Assembly (NCBI GenBank): GCA_016839985.1
Contig: JAEOTG010000033.1
Location: 1 to 5,243, forward strand
Source: Candidatus Heimdallarchaeota archaeon
Lineage (GTDB): Archaea; Asgardarchaeota; Heimdallarchaeia; Heimdallarchaeales; Heimdallarchaeaceae
Direction: 5' to 3'
Length of the DNA: 5,243 bases
Shown here: positions 1-5,243 of the stretch, piece by piece
How positions within the stretch are numbered: position 1 is the stretch's first letter
Layout: every line of letters starts with the position of its first letter
Position numbers and translations under genes: made by a program
The notes under the pieces: model-generated
Database searches by the model: none
Seen by the model: the letters and a program-made list of their open reading frames with translations, nothing else
What the model was told of the DNA's origin: nothing

Positions 1-275
1 AGCGCGATATAAGAATTTAAACCAATATAACTATTAGCTAGCACAGAAAATTCTCTTGATAGTTCCTCCCCAGAATTTATTTGATCAATCTCAAAGGATT
101 TTACAATTAGTATATCTGTTGGGTTCCAGAGATAATTAAATTTGATATTAATTATATCAACATGAATATCATAAGCGTCAATAGAACCATAATTACTTAT
201 GTTCAGGTTAAATGTTACTATATCTCCAACTCTATAATTTGACTGTTCAGTATTTAGAGAGCTTTCTAAAACTGC
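1..275 (-). other. Ig-like module 2 (CARDB/DUF11-like) in the surface protein, truncated by window edge
   Basis: This covers about residues 662-752. The stretch YRVGDIVTFNLNISNYGS followed by IDAYDIHVDI has the 'G-D-x-V-x-F-x-x-x-I-x-N-x-G' signature of DUF11/CARDB modules. It aligns by eye with module 1 (N-V-G-N-A-A-A-Y-N against N-Y-G-S-I-D-A-Y-D). The end of the domain may lie outside the window. Confidence 0.55.
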
Positions 276-2258
276 TTCATCATCCCCTATTTGAAGATTA
301 ATGCCATTGGTTAAACCAAAAAATTCCATTCCATTAACATCATAGTAAAGGTATCTATTTCCAAGTGAGATAAATGCGTCTAAACTTGGTTCAAAAATGC
401 TTAGAAACCTTCCAGCGTTATTAAGTGCTGCAAATAATGTAATCATTAGCGTCTGGTAATCGCTTTCAGATGTTTGAAATACTGCATATTCATCTTGTCC
501 TTCAAATTCTGTAAAAATAGAAAATGCGCCAAAGATGTCACTAGATGTTGGAATATCGTTTATGGTCCAAGATAAATCAACACTTTCATTAATTCCAAGA
601 TAAGGAATTTCACATTCTAAATATCCTCTAAAAGTTTTTTCAATATAAGAGAAATTTGAAGAACTATAATTAAACAAAGTTTTATTGTCATAGAATTCAG
701 GAAATGCAATGGTATAGGCATCCTCAACAGCAAGTGCAAGTTGTTCTTTTATAAATGGTATTTGGCTGAATAATCCTATTATATTAGAACTATAAGCATC
801 CAGAATAGGTTGGATTCGTGCATAAACTGCATTGTATAAATCAGATGAGATCCCATTGGAACAGTAGACTGTCGCATACTCATTCAATTCAAAACTAGTA
901 GTGTCCATCCACCGAGCTAATGAAGCGTTTGCAGTATACTCATACCATCCTCGAATATCGAGAATCGGAATATCAATATAATAATAAGGAGGAACATAAT
1001 CTATTTCCAAACGAACAGATGATGAGAATGATTCATTTATTGTATATGTGTCATTCAAAACAGGTATTTCCGTACCATTAAGTAGAAAAGATTCAAATTC
1101 CACAGGAATTGGAAATACTATAGAAGTATTATATGCTGCAGCATTACCAACATTACTAACAGTGTAAGTCATATTCAAAATTCCTGAATCCCCTAACAGT
1201 TGGTCTGAATAAGATTGGGTTGCGATTACTTTTGGATAATTAAACTCATTTGGTGTATTTGGATTATAAATTATTTCAGCATCAAAAATTGCATATTTTG
1301 TGAATGTTAGATACTTCAATATCCATTCAAAAGTTCCAGTCATTTGTGATGCAAAATTATCAGGTATTGGAGTAATACTTGTAATATTTGCATAAAATGG
1401 GAGTTGGTAATTGAAGGTTGAAGCATAAACAAAGGGATTAGGTTTTATCGTAGTCCCTAGAACAGAACTTACATTAAACACGTGTAAATCATCATTAATT
1501 TCTATTGCATTCTCTAAACCAACAATTGCGCTTCTAATTATACGCTTGACACTCCCTAGACTTCGCTTCAAAGTATATCCAAATGCGTATATAGGAGGTT
1601 CTTGATTTAAAATATCTGCTAATGTAGATATCATATTCCCATAACTAAGTGTGTTGTAGGGAGAAAACATATCATCAAAAATTGGTAAAATGTCGATATT
1701 ATCTAAAGACGCAGCTAATGAAATTACAGCATCTCCTGTTCCTGTATATTGAATATTGTACAAACTTAAACAGAGTTGATATTGTTGTTCAACTAAATCA
1801 CTAACATAGGTTATTATGGATTGAATCCTATCCATATTCAAAGTTCTGGTTGTTATCCGAATCACTAATCCATCAGGAAATTGCCATAATGGATTCGTCC
1901 AAATATCTGCAAAAGAAGATTGGTTTGATATTATAAAATCAATTTGAGTAACAGAACTAAAAACAAGCAATGAGAGATCAAAAGATGTTGTTATCTCTCC
2001 TCCTTCTAAAAGAAGAGTTGCTATGACAGATTCATCTTTTCCTGCAATCAAATTAAGTCTTTCTTGTAATAATACAGTTTCCTCTTTAATTCGGGGAATT
2101 TTAAGATCTGGGAACGTTTCAATATCACTTTCTTGTGAGGAATAAATAATCATAGGAGAAAAAACTATGGAAGAGAGGAACAAAATGAGTACCACTGATG
2201 TTTTAAGATATGGTGGGGCTATTCTTTTCTTGAAGTAGAGATTTTTTGCGGCACTCAT
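1..2258 (-). CDS. Large exported surface protein with Ig-like (CARDB/DUF11-type) modules, 3' end beyond window
   Basis: The frame is open from ATG at 2258 to the left edge: 752 complete codons without a stop, so the C-terminus is missing. The start is firm: an in-frame TGA lies at 2273-2271, no other start codon lies between, and GAGGGG (2272-2267) sits 8 nt before the ATG. Residues 1-19 are basic (KKR) and about 20-39 are hydrophobic (VVLILFLSSIVF), a signal peptide or N-terminal anchor. The rest looks extracytoplasmic: rich in Ser, Thr, Asn, Tyr and Ile, only three Cys (163, 466, 550), and 14 N-X-S/T sequons, clustered at 362-444 and 525-557. Two stretches resemble CARDB/DUF11 beta-sandwiches: about 338-430 (MTYTVSNVGNAAAYNTSI) and about 662 onward (VTFNLNISNYGSIDAYDIHV). 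The regions 45-330 and 435-660 match nothing I recognise. The role is unknown; an S-layer-associated or membrane-tethered surface protein is likely, probably with a C-terminal anchor outside the window. It is probably co-transcribed with the upstream regulator. Confidence 0.88.
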   Translation of the reverse strand, partial: MSAAKNLYFKKRIAPPYLKTSVVLILFLSSIVFSPMIIYSSQESDIETFPDLKIPRIKEETVLLQERLNLIAGKDESVIATLLLEGGEITTSFDLSLLVFSSVTQIDFIISNQSSFADIWTNPLWQFPDGLVIRITTRTLNMDRIQSIITYVSDLVEQQYQLCLSLYNIQYTGTGDAVISLAASLDNIDILPIFDDMFSPYNTLSYGNMISTLADILNQEPPIYAFGYTLKRSLGSVKRIIRSAIVGLENAIEINDDLHVFNVSSVLGTTIKPNPFVYASTFNYQLPFYANITSITPIPDNFASQMTGTFEWILKYLTFTKYAIFDAEIIYNPNTPNEFNYPKVIATQSYSDQLLGDSGILNMTYTVSNVGNAAAYNTSIVFPIPVEFESFLLNGTEIPVLNDTYTINESFSSSVRLEIDYVPPYYYIDIPILDIRGWYEYTANASLARWMDTTSFELNEYATVYCSNGISSDLYNAVYARIQPILDAYSSNIIGLFSQIPFIKEQLALAVEDAYTIAFPEFYDNKTLFNYSSSNFSYIEKTFRGYLECEIPYLGINESVDLSWTINDIPTSSDIFGAFSIFTEFEGQDEYAVFQTSESDYQTLMITLFAALNNAGRFLSIFEPSLDAFISLGNRYLYYDVNGMEFFGLTNGINLQIGDDEAVLESSLNTEQSNYRVGDIVTFNLNISNYGSIDAYDIHVDIINIKFNYLWNPTDILIVKSFEIDQINSGEELSREFSVLANSYIGLNSYIA
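969..1247 (-). other. Ig-like module 1 (CARDB/DUF11-like) in the surface protein
   Basis: This covers about residues 338-430. The diagnostic stretch is a beta-strand of the form NMTYTVSNVGN followed by AAAYNTSIVF, the 'N-x-G-x-x-x-A' strand pair typical of CARDB/DUF11/NEW3-type extracellular beta-sandwiches. Five sequons (Asn362, 377, 394, 402, 408) fall inside it. The domain boundaries are estimates; assignment is by pattern only. Confidence 0.5.
2142..2201 (-). other. N-terminal signal peptide or membrane anchor of the surface protein
   Basis: Codons 20-39 of the large surface-protein frame encode an uncharged stretch (about TSVVLILFLSSIVFSPMIIY) after a basic N-terminus (Lys5, Lys10, Lys11, Arg12, Lys19). 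This is the n-region/h-region pattern of a Sec signal. No convincing Ala-X-Ala cleavage site follows, so a retained signal anchor is equally possible. Confidence 0.7.
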
Positions 2259-2359
2259 GAAGCGTTCCCCTCATATTTTATATTAAGTAAGAGTATTGAT
2301 AAGACTTTATTTTTATAAAATTTAAAGTCTTGAGTTCTAATTTTCTCGAATTCCTTCAT
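2255..2359 (-). CDS. Putative 34-aa small protein bridging the regulator and surface-protein genes
   Basis: This is a 34-codon frame (begins MKEFEKIRTQDFKFYKNK, ends IKYEGNAS). Its ATG overlaps the regulator's TGA as ATGA (2359-2356), and its own TGA overlaps the surface gene's ATG as ATGA (2258-2255). A perfect GGAGGT (2371-2366) precedes the ATG by 6 nt. The product would be a basic, charged N-terminal half followed by a short hydrophobic stretch (VLSILLLNI), too short for a confident membrane helix. I recognise no family. The same bases contain an inverted repeat and a TATA-like box, so this may be an untranslated spacer and the frame a coincidence. The upstream extension of the same frame to 2533 overlaps the regulator's coding sequence and has no sign of being real. 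If translated, it would couple translation of the three genes. Confidence 0.45.
   Translation of the reverse strand: MKEFEKIRTQDFKFYKNKVLSILLLNIKYEGNAS
2267..2272 (-). promoter_or_regulatory. Shine-Dalgarno GAGGGG of the surface-protein gene
   Basis: GAGGGG on the minus strand lies 8 nt before the ATG at 2258, a normal spacing. It decides the start of the long surface-protein frame, because the only upstream alternative is closed by an in-frame TGA at 2273-2271. It also lies inside the last codons (Tyr-Glu-Gly) of the putative 34-codon gene, which would suit translational coupling. Confidence 0.65.
2301..2331. repeat. Inverted repeat (9-bp perfect arms) with nested palindrome
   Basis: The arms AAGACTTTA (2301-2309) and TAAAGTCTT (2323-2331) are perfect reverse complements separated by 13 bp. 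The spacer contains the 10-bp palindrome TTTTATAAAA (2311-2320), centred within half a base of the outer repeat. It lies 43-73 bases upstream of the surface gene's ATG and downstream of the regulator's stop. The symmetry suits binding of a dimeric winged-helix protein; RNA hairpin formation is the alternative. Confidence 0.6.
2311..2320 (-). promoter_or_regulatory. Possible internal promoter (TATA-like box) for the surface-protein gene
   Basis: TTTTATAAAA is centred near 2315. With the usual archaeal TATA-to-start distance of about 26 nt, transcription would begin near 2289, giving a leader of about 31 nt that contains the GAGGGG ribosome site. No purine-rich BRE is obvious upstream of it, and AT-rich intergenic DNA yields such boxes by chance. 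It coincides with the centre of the inverted repeat, so a bound repressor would block TBP. Confidence 0.35.
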
Positions 2360-3201
2360 ATAGCAACCTCCAGCATATTCATAACTACAAAAGCCAAACC
2401 ATTGAGAATAAAAATAACGAAAAGAGCTATAGTACCCGCTTTTTCGACTCTTAATTGTTTGATAACTACTATCGCTTCCATCAATAATCCTACAAAAATC
2501 AGTTGAATTACAAAAAGCAAAATTATAACCCATACATCCATCTGTAAAGGCGATACCGAGTATTCAAATTCGAAAACTAAGGATACTAGAATGCTTAATA
2601 TAATAAAAGGTATTTGTGCAAAAATAATTCCTTGAAACAATGCTAACCTACCAATTTTTCTTTTAAAAATTATACTAACTAGGAATTCACTTATTATATA
2701 AGTTATAAGAACTGAAAGAATAAAAAACACTGGTGCAAAATAGTCAGGAACTATATATGAAGGATAAAGAAAAATCGGCGTAACAGAAAGAAAATATGTT
2801 GCCACTCCAAAACCTATGAAGAGAAGAATTGAGAATCCTAAAGACCTTATTGGATCATTTGCAATAAATTGAAAGACATGCCTTAGAAAAATGGTATGCA
2901 TAAAAGAAAACCTACCGTAAACATGCAAGCCAGGTGCGGAAACATCTAACTCATCCTCTATTAGAGCATATGCTCTGCTTCCTTTTTCAGTTAGAAGATA
3001 TTTCTTTGATGCATCTTGAGTAATTAGTTCTCCTAGAGTATCTAAGTGATGATAGAGAGTTCCAACTTTCATTTGGAACCTATCTTGTATTTCAGTAAAA
3101 GAAACGATTTTTTTTTCACCAATAAAGCTGAGTAACTCTCTTCTAATTTCATTTGAGAGAGCTTTCCATATTTCAGGTGAAGTTCGTTTCTTAGAAATCA
3201 T
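2356..3201 (-). CDS. Membrane-anchored winged-helix (ArsR/PadR-like) transcriptional regulator with five TM helices
   Basis: This 281-aa protein has two parts. Residues about 7-85 form a winged helix-turn-helix: IWKALSNEIRRELLSFI as first helix, the MKVGTLYHHLDTLGELI recognition region, and a wing ending in KYLLTEKGSRAYALI. This is the pattern of ArsR-like archaeal regulators. After a linker come five hydrophobic segments, about 120-143, 156-178, 187-210, 223-247 and 256-276. Basic loops (KRKIGR at 180-185, KQLRVEK at 248-254) alternate with acidic or neutral ones, so the positive-inside rule predicts an N-in, C-out protein with the DNA-binding domain in the cytoplasm. The five-helix half loosely recalls Yip1-like domains; that is a guess. 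It probably acts as a one-component regulator responding to membrane or envelope signals. The ATG start has no ribosome site and a TATA-like box about 30 nt upstream, suggesting leaderless translation. Its stop overlaps the ATG of the 34-codon frame. The target is unknown; the downstream surface gene is the obvious candidate. Confidence 0.87.
   Translation of the reverse strand: MISKKRTSPEIWKALSNEIRRELLSFIGEKKIVSFTEIQDRFQMKVGTLYHHLDTLGELITQDASKKYLLTEKGSRAYALIEDELDVSAPGLHVYGRFSFMHTIFLRHVFQFIANDPIRSLGFSILLFIGFGVATYFLSVTPIFLYPSYIVPDYFAPVFFILSVLITYIISEFLVSIIFKRKIGRLALFQGIIFAQIPFIILSILVSLVFEFEYSVSPLQMDVWVIILLFVIQLIFVGLLMEAIVVIKQLRVEKAGTIALFVIFILNGLAFVVMNMLEVAI
2366..2371 (-). promoter_or_regulatory. 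Perfect Shine-Dalgarno GGAGGT at the end of the regulator gene
   Basis: GGAGGT lies within the last codons of the regulator (Leu-Glu-Val-Ala-Ile-stop), 6 nt before an ATG that overlaps the regulator's stop. It is the strongest ribosome-binding match in the window and the main argument that the 34-codon frame downstream is translated. The Glu-Val codons GAG GTT could also produce it by chance. Confidence 0.5.
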
Positions 3202-3228
3202 AATAACTATAACTTAGATTATCAGTAG

Positions 3229-3243
3229 TAAATTTAAAATTTG
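3229..3243 (-). promoter_or_regulatory. Candidate archaeal promoter (TATA-like box) of the regulator gene
   Basis: In the 50-base gap after cofH, the minus strand reads CAAATTTTAAATTTA. The box TTTTAAAT is centred about 33 nt before the regulator's ATG. A start site about 26 nt downstream would fall near 3208, leaving a leader of only a few bases. The absence of a ribosome site before that ATG agrees with a leaderless message. The CAAA just upstream is at best a weak BRE. If correct, the regulator and surface genes form an operon separate from cofGH. Confidence 0.45.
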
Positions 3244-3251
3244 GCTTACTA

Positions 3252-4376
3252 TTAATGAGATTGAAGGATATTATATAGTGTATCTCTTTGAATAGGAATT
3301 CTTTTTGCATCTCTAATCAAATCGATGAATTCTTCTATTGGCTTTTCTTCACCAAACTGTCCACCAGCACTTTTTGTAATAGATTCAACAAAAAGCGTTC
3401 CTCCTAAATCATTTACTCCTGTATTAAGAGAAAGCTGAGCAAACTTTGGACCCAGTTTAACCCAAGAAGCTTGAATGTTTGGAATTACTTCTCCCAAATA
3501 CAATCGAGCAGTACTAAAAAGTGCTAAATCGTGCATCCCTGTACTTCCAGGTCTTGCCCCCAAGTATCGATAGAGTATAGTTTTATCATGTACAAAAGGT
3601 AATGGTACAAATTCTGTGAAACCTCCGGAGATATCTTGGATATACTTCAATAGAACTAGGTGTTCAGCTTCATCTTTATGTGATTCAATGTGGCCATACA
3701 TCATTGTGGATGTTGTTTTTAATCCCAACTGATGAGCTGTTAAAACAATGTTGACCCATTGTTTTGTTGATATCTTTTCTGGACATATAATTTTACGAAC
3801 ATCATCTACCAAGATTTCAGCAGCTGTACCAGGCATTGAATCTAAACCATTATTTTTTAATTCTCTTAAAACCTCTTCAACTGTTTCTCCAGAAATTTGT
3901 GATATGTACGCTATTTCAGCTGGTGAAAATGCATGAATATGTAATTTTGGAGAGGTTTTTCTAATTGTTCTTAGTATTCCCAAATAATAATCAAAGTTTA
4001 ACTCTGAATCTAATCCTCCTTGAAGACAAACTTCAGTACATCCTCTAGCAATTGCTTTTTCAGCTTCTATCTTAATATCATCCAAAGTCATTCGAAAAGC
4101 AGTTACATTATCATTTTTTTCATCAGTTCTAAAAGAGCAGAATCTACAAGATCCGATGCAATAATTTGTGAAATTAATATTCTGATTTATAACAAATGAA
4201 ACATTATCCCCAACTTGCTGCTTTCTTAATTCATCAGCTAAAGAGGTTTGAATCCATAAATCTCTACCTCTTTTGCTTAGCATTTTTGTGAGTTCTAATA
4301 TCTCCTCTTCATGTGATTCATGAAAGGAAGATAAGTCACATATTTCTTCGATTTTTGGGGGAGAAAGTTTCTTCAT
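3252..4376 (-). CDS. cofH: FO synthase subunit 2, CofH (5-amino-6-(D-ribitylamino)uracil--L-tyrosine 4-hydroxyphenyl transferase)
   Basis: CofH is a radical-SAM enzyme of coenzyme F420 synthesis. It cleaves L-tyrosine and transfers its 4-hydroxybenzyl group to 5-amino-6-(D-ribitylamino)uracil, giving the substrate of CofG. From ATG at 4376 the protein has 374 residues, a normal length. The [4Fe-4S] motif CIGSCRFC (Cys73, Cys77, Cys80) follows NINFTNY. Further family marks are LQGG (118-121), HIHAFSP (146-152), a MPGTAAEIL segment near 184-189, EFVPLPFVH (255-263), GVNDLGGTL (320-328) and QRDTLY near the C-terminus. These, with adjacent cofG, favour CofH over the related menaquinone enzymes MqnC and MqnE. 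The start is not certain: the frame continues six codons to a TTG at 4394, but no ribosome site precedes that TTG, while GAGG (4392-4389) lies 12 nt before the ATG, a rather long spacing. The gene overlaps cofG by 41 bases (59 with the TTG start), implying translational coupling in one operon. No frameshift or missing catalytic residue is seen. Confidence 0.95.
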   Translation of the reverse strand: MKKLSPPKIEEICDLSSFHESHEEEILELTKMLSKRGRDLWIQTSLADELRKQQVGDNVSFVINQNINFTNYCIGSCRFCSFRTDEKNDNVTAFRMTLDDIKIEAEKAIARGCTEVCLQGGLDSELNFDYYLGILRTIRKTSPKLHIHAFSPAEIAYISQISGETVEEVLRELKNNGLDSMPGTAAEILVDDVRKIICPEKISTKQWVNIVLTAHQLGLKTTSTMMYGHIESHKDEAEHLVLLKYIQDISGGFTEFVPLPFVHDKTILYRYLGARPGSTGMHDLALFSTARLYLGEVIPNIQASWVKLGPKFAQLSLNTGVNDLGGTLFVESITKSAGGQFGEEKPIEEFIDLIRDAKRIPIQRDTLYNILQSH

Positions 4377-5243
4377 TTCTATGATGTTCCTCAATTATTT
4401 TGCGTATTCTATTGCTTAAATATTTTTCATATGGAGGGTAAACAGGCAGTCTTTCCCTTAGAGAATAGCCTTGTTGTTCCAGATCTAGTCTTAATTCATC
4501 TTCTTTATGCCATTTCATATTGGGATTAATATAATCTATAGATATTGGGGAAATACCACCTAAATCATTAGCTCCACACTTTAGTGATTCTATAATTCTC
4601 TCTTTGTTAAGATTGGGTGGTATTTGAACACTGACTTGCGAGGGTAAAATGCTTCTAGCCAAAGAAACTGCGAGTAAATATTCCTCTTCTGAAGGTGGAG
4701 GATTGTTTTGCATTGGCGTTCCTTGCTGAGGATTGAAATTCTGAACTATTACTTCCTGTATATTTTTATACTTCTTGCTTAATTTTGCTAGAACATTAAG
4801 AGATTCTATTCTTTCTTCAAACGTCTCCCCGATACCAACTAAAATTCCTGTTGTGAAGGGTATTTTCAGTTTCCCTGCATTTTCAATTACTTCTAGTCGT
4901 AAACTTGGATTTTTACCTGGAGAATATTGATGAGCCTCTCCTTCGGACATTAGTCGATAACTATTTGATTCTAGCATTAAACCAAGACTTGCGTTACAAT
5001 CCTTTAGATATTCCAATTCTTTGTAGGATAGAACACCTAAGTTAGAATGAGGTAGTAAGAATTGGCTTAATGCCACCTCACAAAAATAATGAACGTATTC
5101 GAATGTTGAGCTAAATCCTTGTTCTACAAGAAAATCTCTTGCTGATGGATATTTATCTTCAGGTTTTTCTCCTAGCGTTAGTAAAATTTCAGAACACTTT
5201 GCTTCTTTAGCTTGCTCTATCATTAGTAGATATTTCTCTATTG
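4336..5243 (-). CDS. cofG: FO synthase subunit 1, CofG (7,8-didemethyl-8-hydroxy-5-deazariboflavin synthase), 5' end beyond window
   Basis: CofG is the second radical-SAM enzyme of FO synthesis; it closes the deazaflavin ring on the CofH product. The frame is open to the right edge with 301 complete codons visible, so the N-terminal part carrying the CX3CX2C iron-sulfur motif is outside. The ATG at 5223 is internal, because the frame continues upstream (IEKYLL) in register with family sequence. Counting from the first complete codon, family marks are TLGEKPE (22-28), GLMLES (87-92), TTGILVGIGET (130-140), VQNFNPQQGTPM (166-177), ANDLGGISPIS (224-234), the following DYINPN, and LRERLPVYPPY (261-271). 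The last of these are specific to CofG rather than CofH. The C-terminus ends in a charged tail (about 20 residues, RKIIEEHH to NRRNM), and its final codons overlap the start of cofH. Separate CofG and CofH proteins are the archaeal and cyanobacterial arrangement, unlike the fused FbiC of actinobacteria. Confidence 0.94.
   Translation of the reverse strand, partial: IEKYLLMIEQAKEAKCSEILLTLGEKPEDKYPSARDFLVEQGFSSTFEYVHYFCEVALSQFLLPHSNLGVLSYKELEYLKDCNASLGLMLESNSYRLMSEGEAHQYSPGKNPSLRLEVIENAGKLKIPFTTGILVGIGETFEERIESLNVLAKLSKKYKNIQEVIVQNFNPQQGTPMQNNPPPSEEEYLLAVSLARSILPSQVSVQIPPNLNKERIIESLKCGANDLGGISPISIDYINPNMKWHKEDELRLDLEQQGYSLRERLPVYPPYEKYLSNRIRKIIEEHHRNEETFSPKNRRNM

Noticed and set aside
1775..1793. 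Short hairpin GTTGA...TCAAC in the surface gene
   Set aside because: Five-base arms inside coding sequence are expected by chance in AT-rich DNA.
2274..2287. TATA-like TTAATATAAAAT just before the surface gene
   Set aside because: A start 26 nt downstream would fall at or inside the coding start and would lose the GAGGGG ribosome site that fits this gene well.
2301..2331. Inverted repeat as an intrinsic terminator of the regulator gene
   Set aside because: On the minus strand no T-tract follows the right-hand side (ATCAATACTC comes next), the stem is AT-rich and weak, and the loop is 13 nt. An operator or promoter role fits better, though termination is not excluded.
2360..2533. Upstream extension of the 34-codon frame (full 92-codon version)
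   Set aside because: It overlaps the regulator's conserved membrane region in another frame and its Ser/Tyr/Cys/Phe-rich composition is typical of a shadow. Only the part after the regulator's stop has start signals.
3108..3116. Run of nine T (A9 in the regulator mRNA) as a programmed frameshift or sequencing error
   Set aside because: The winged-helix frame continues correctly on both sides (GEKKIV), so there is no sign of a shift. Noted only as an assembly-sensitive spot.
3748..3936. 62-codon open frame on the plus strand inside cofH
   Set aside because: It lies antisense to conserved CofH coding sequence, has no ribosome site or promoter, and its protein resembles nothing; it is a shadow of cofH.
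3252..4376. Identity as menaquinone-pathway MqnC or MqnE instead of CofH
   Set aside because: The GVNDLGGTL and C-terminal QRDTLY motifs and the overlap with a clear CofG favour CofH; no other futalosine-pathway gene is present.
1..5243. tRNA, rRNA, CRISPR array, insertion sequence or attachment site
   Set aside because: No cloverleaf-like segments, regularly spaced direct repeats, transposase frames or terminal repeats were seen on either strand; nearly all bases are coding.

Overview
The window is compact, AT-rich DNA in which every gene lies on the minus strand. It reads as an archaeal chromosome. The FO-synthase subunits CofG and CofH are separate genes rather than one fused protein, there are TATA-like boxes in place of bacterial -35/-10 boxes, and a membrane-anchored winged-helix regulator sits next to a large exported protein with Ig-like modules. 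This combination would fit an Asgard-type or other mesophilic archaeon, but the lineage is an inference and cannot be proven from 5.2 kb.

Region 1 (5243 to 3252, in transcription order) is the cofG-cofH pair. cofG enters from beyond the right edge, so its N-terminus with the radical-SAM cysteines is missing. It overlaps the start of cofH by about 41 bases. Together the two enzymes build FO (7,8-didemethyl-8-hydroxy-5-deazariboflavin), the chromophore of coenzyme F420, from a riboflavin precursor and tyrosine.

Region 2 (3251 to 3202) is a 50-base gap with a TATA-like element placed for a leaderless or nearly leaderless transcript of the next gene. I see no clear terminator.

Region 3 (3201 to 1) is a second apparent operon of three reading frames. 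The first encodes a one-component regulator with an N-terminal ArsR/PadR-like winged helix and five membrane helices. The second is a possible 34-codon gene with a perfect GGAGGT ribosome site, joined to both neighbours by ATGA stop/start overlaps. The third is a very long open frame (752 codons visible, no stop before the left edge) for an exported, sequon-rich surface protein with at least two CARDB/DUF11-like Ig-type modules. A 31-bp inverted repeat with a nested TTTTATAAAA palindrome lies just upstream of the surface gene and could be a promoter plus operator.

Working model (inference): the membrane-bound regulator and the surface protein form one functional unit, for example envelope sensing or autoregulated surface-protein expression. 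It is not obviously connected with F420 synthesis. I found no RNA genes, CRISPR arrays, insertion sequences or other mobile elements, and no stretch over 300 bases lacks a gene.
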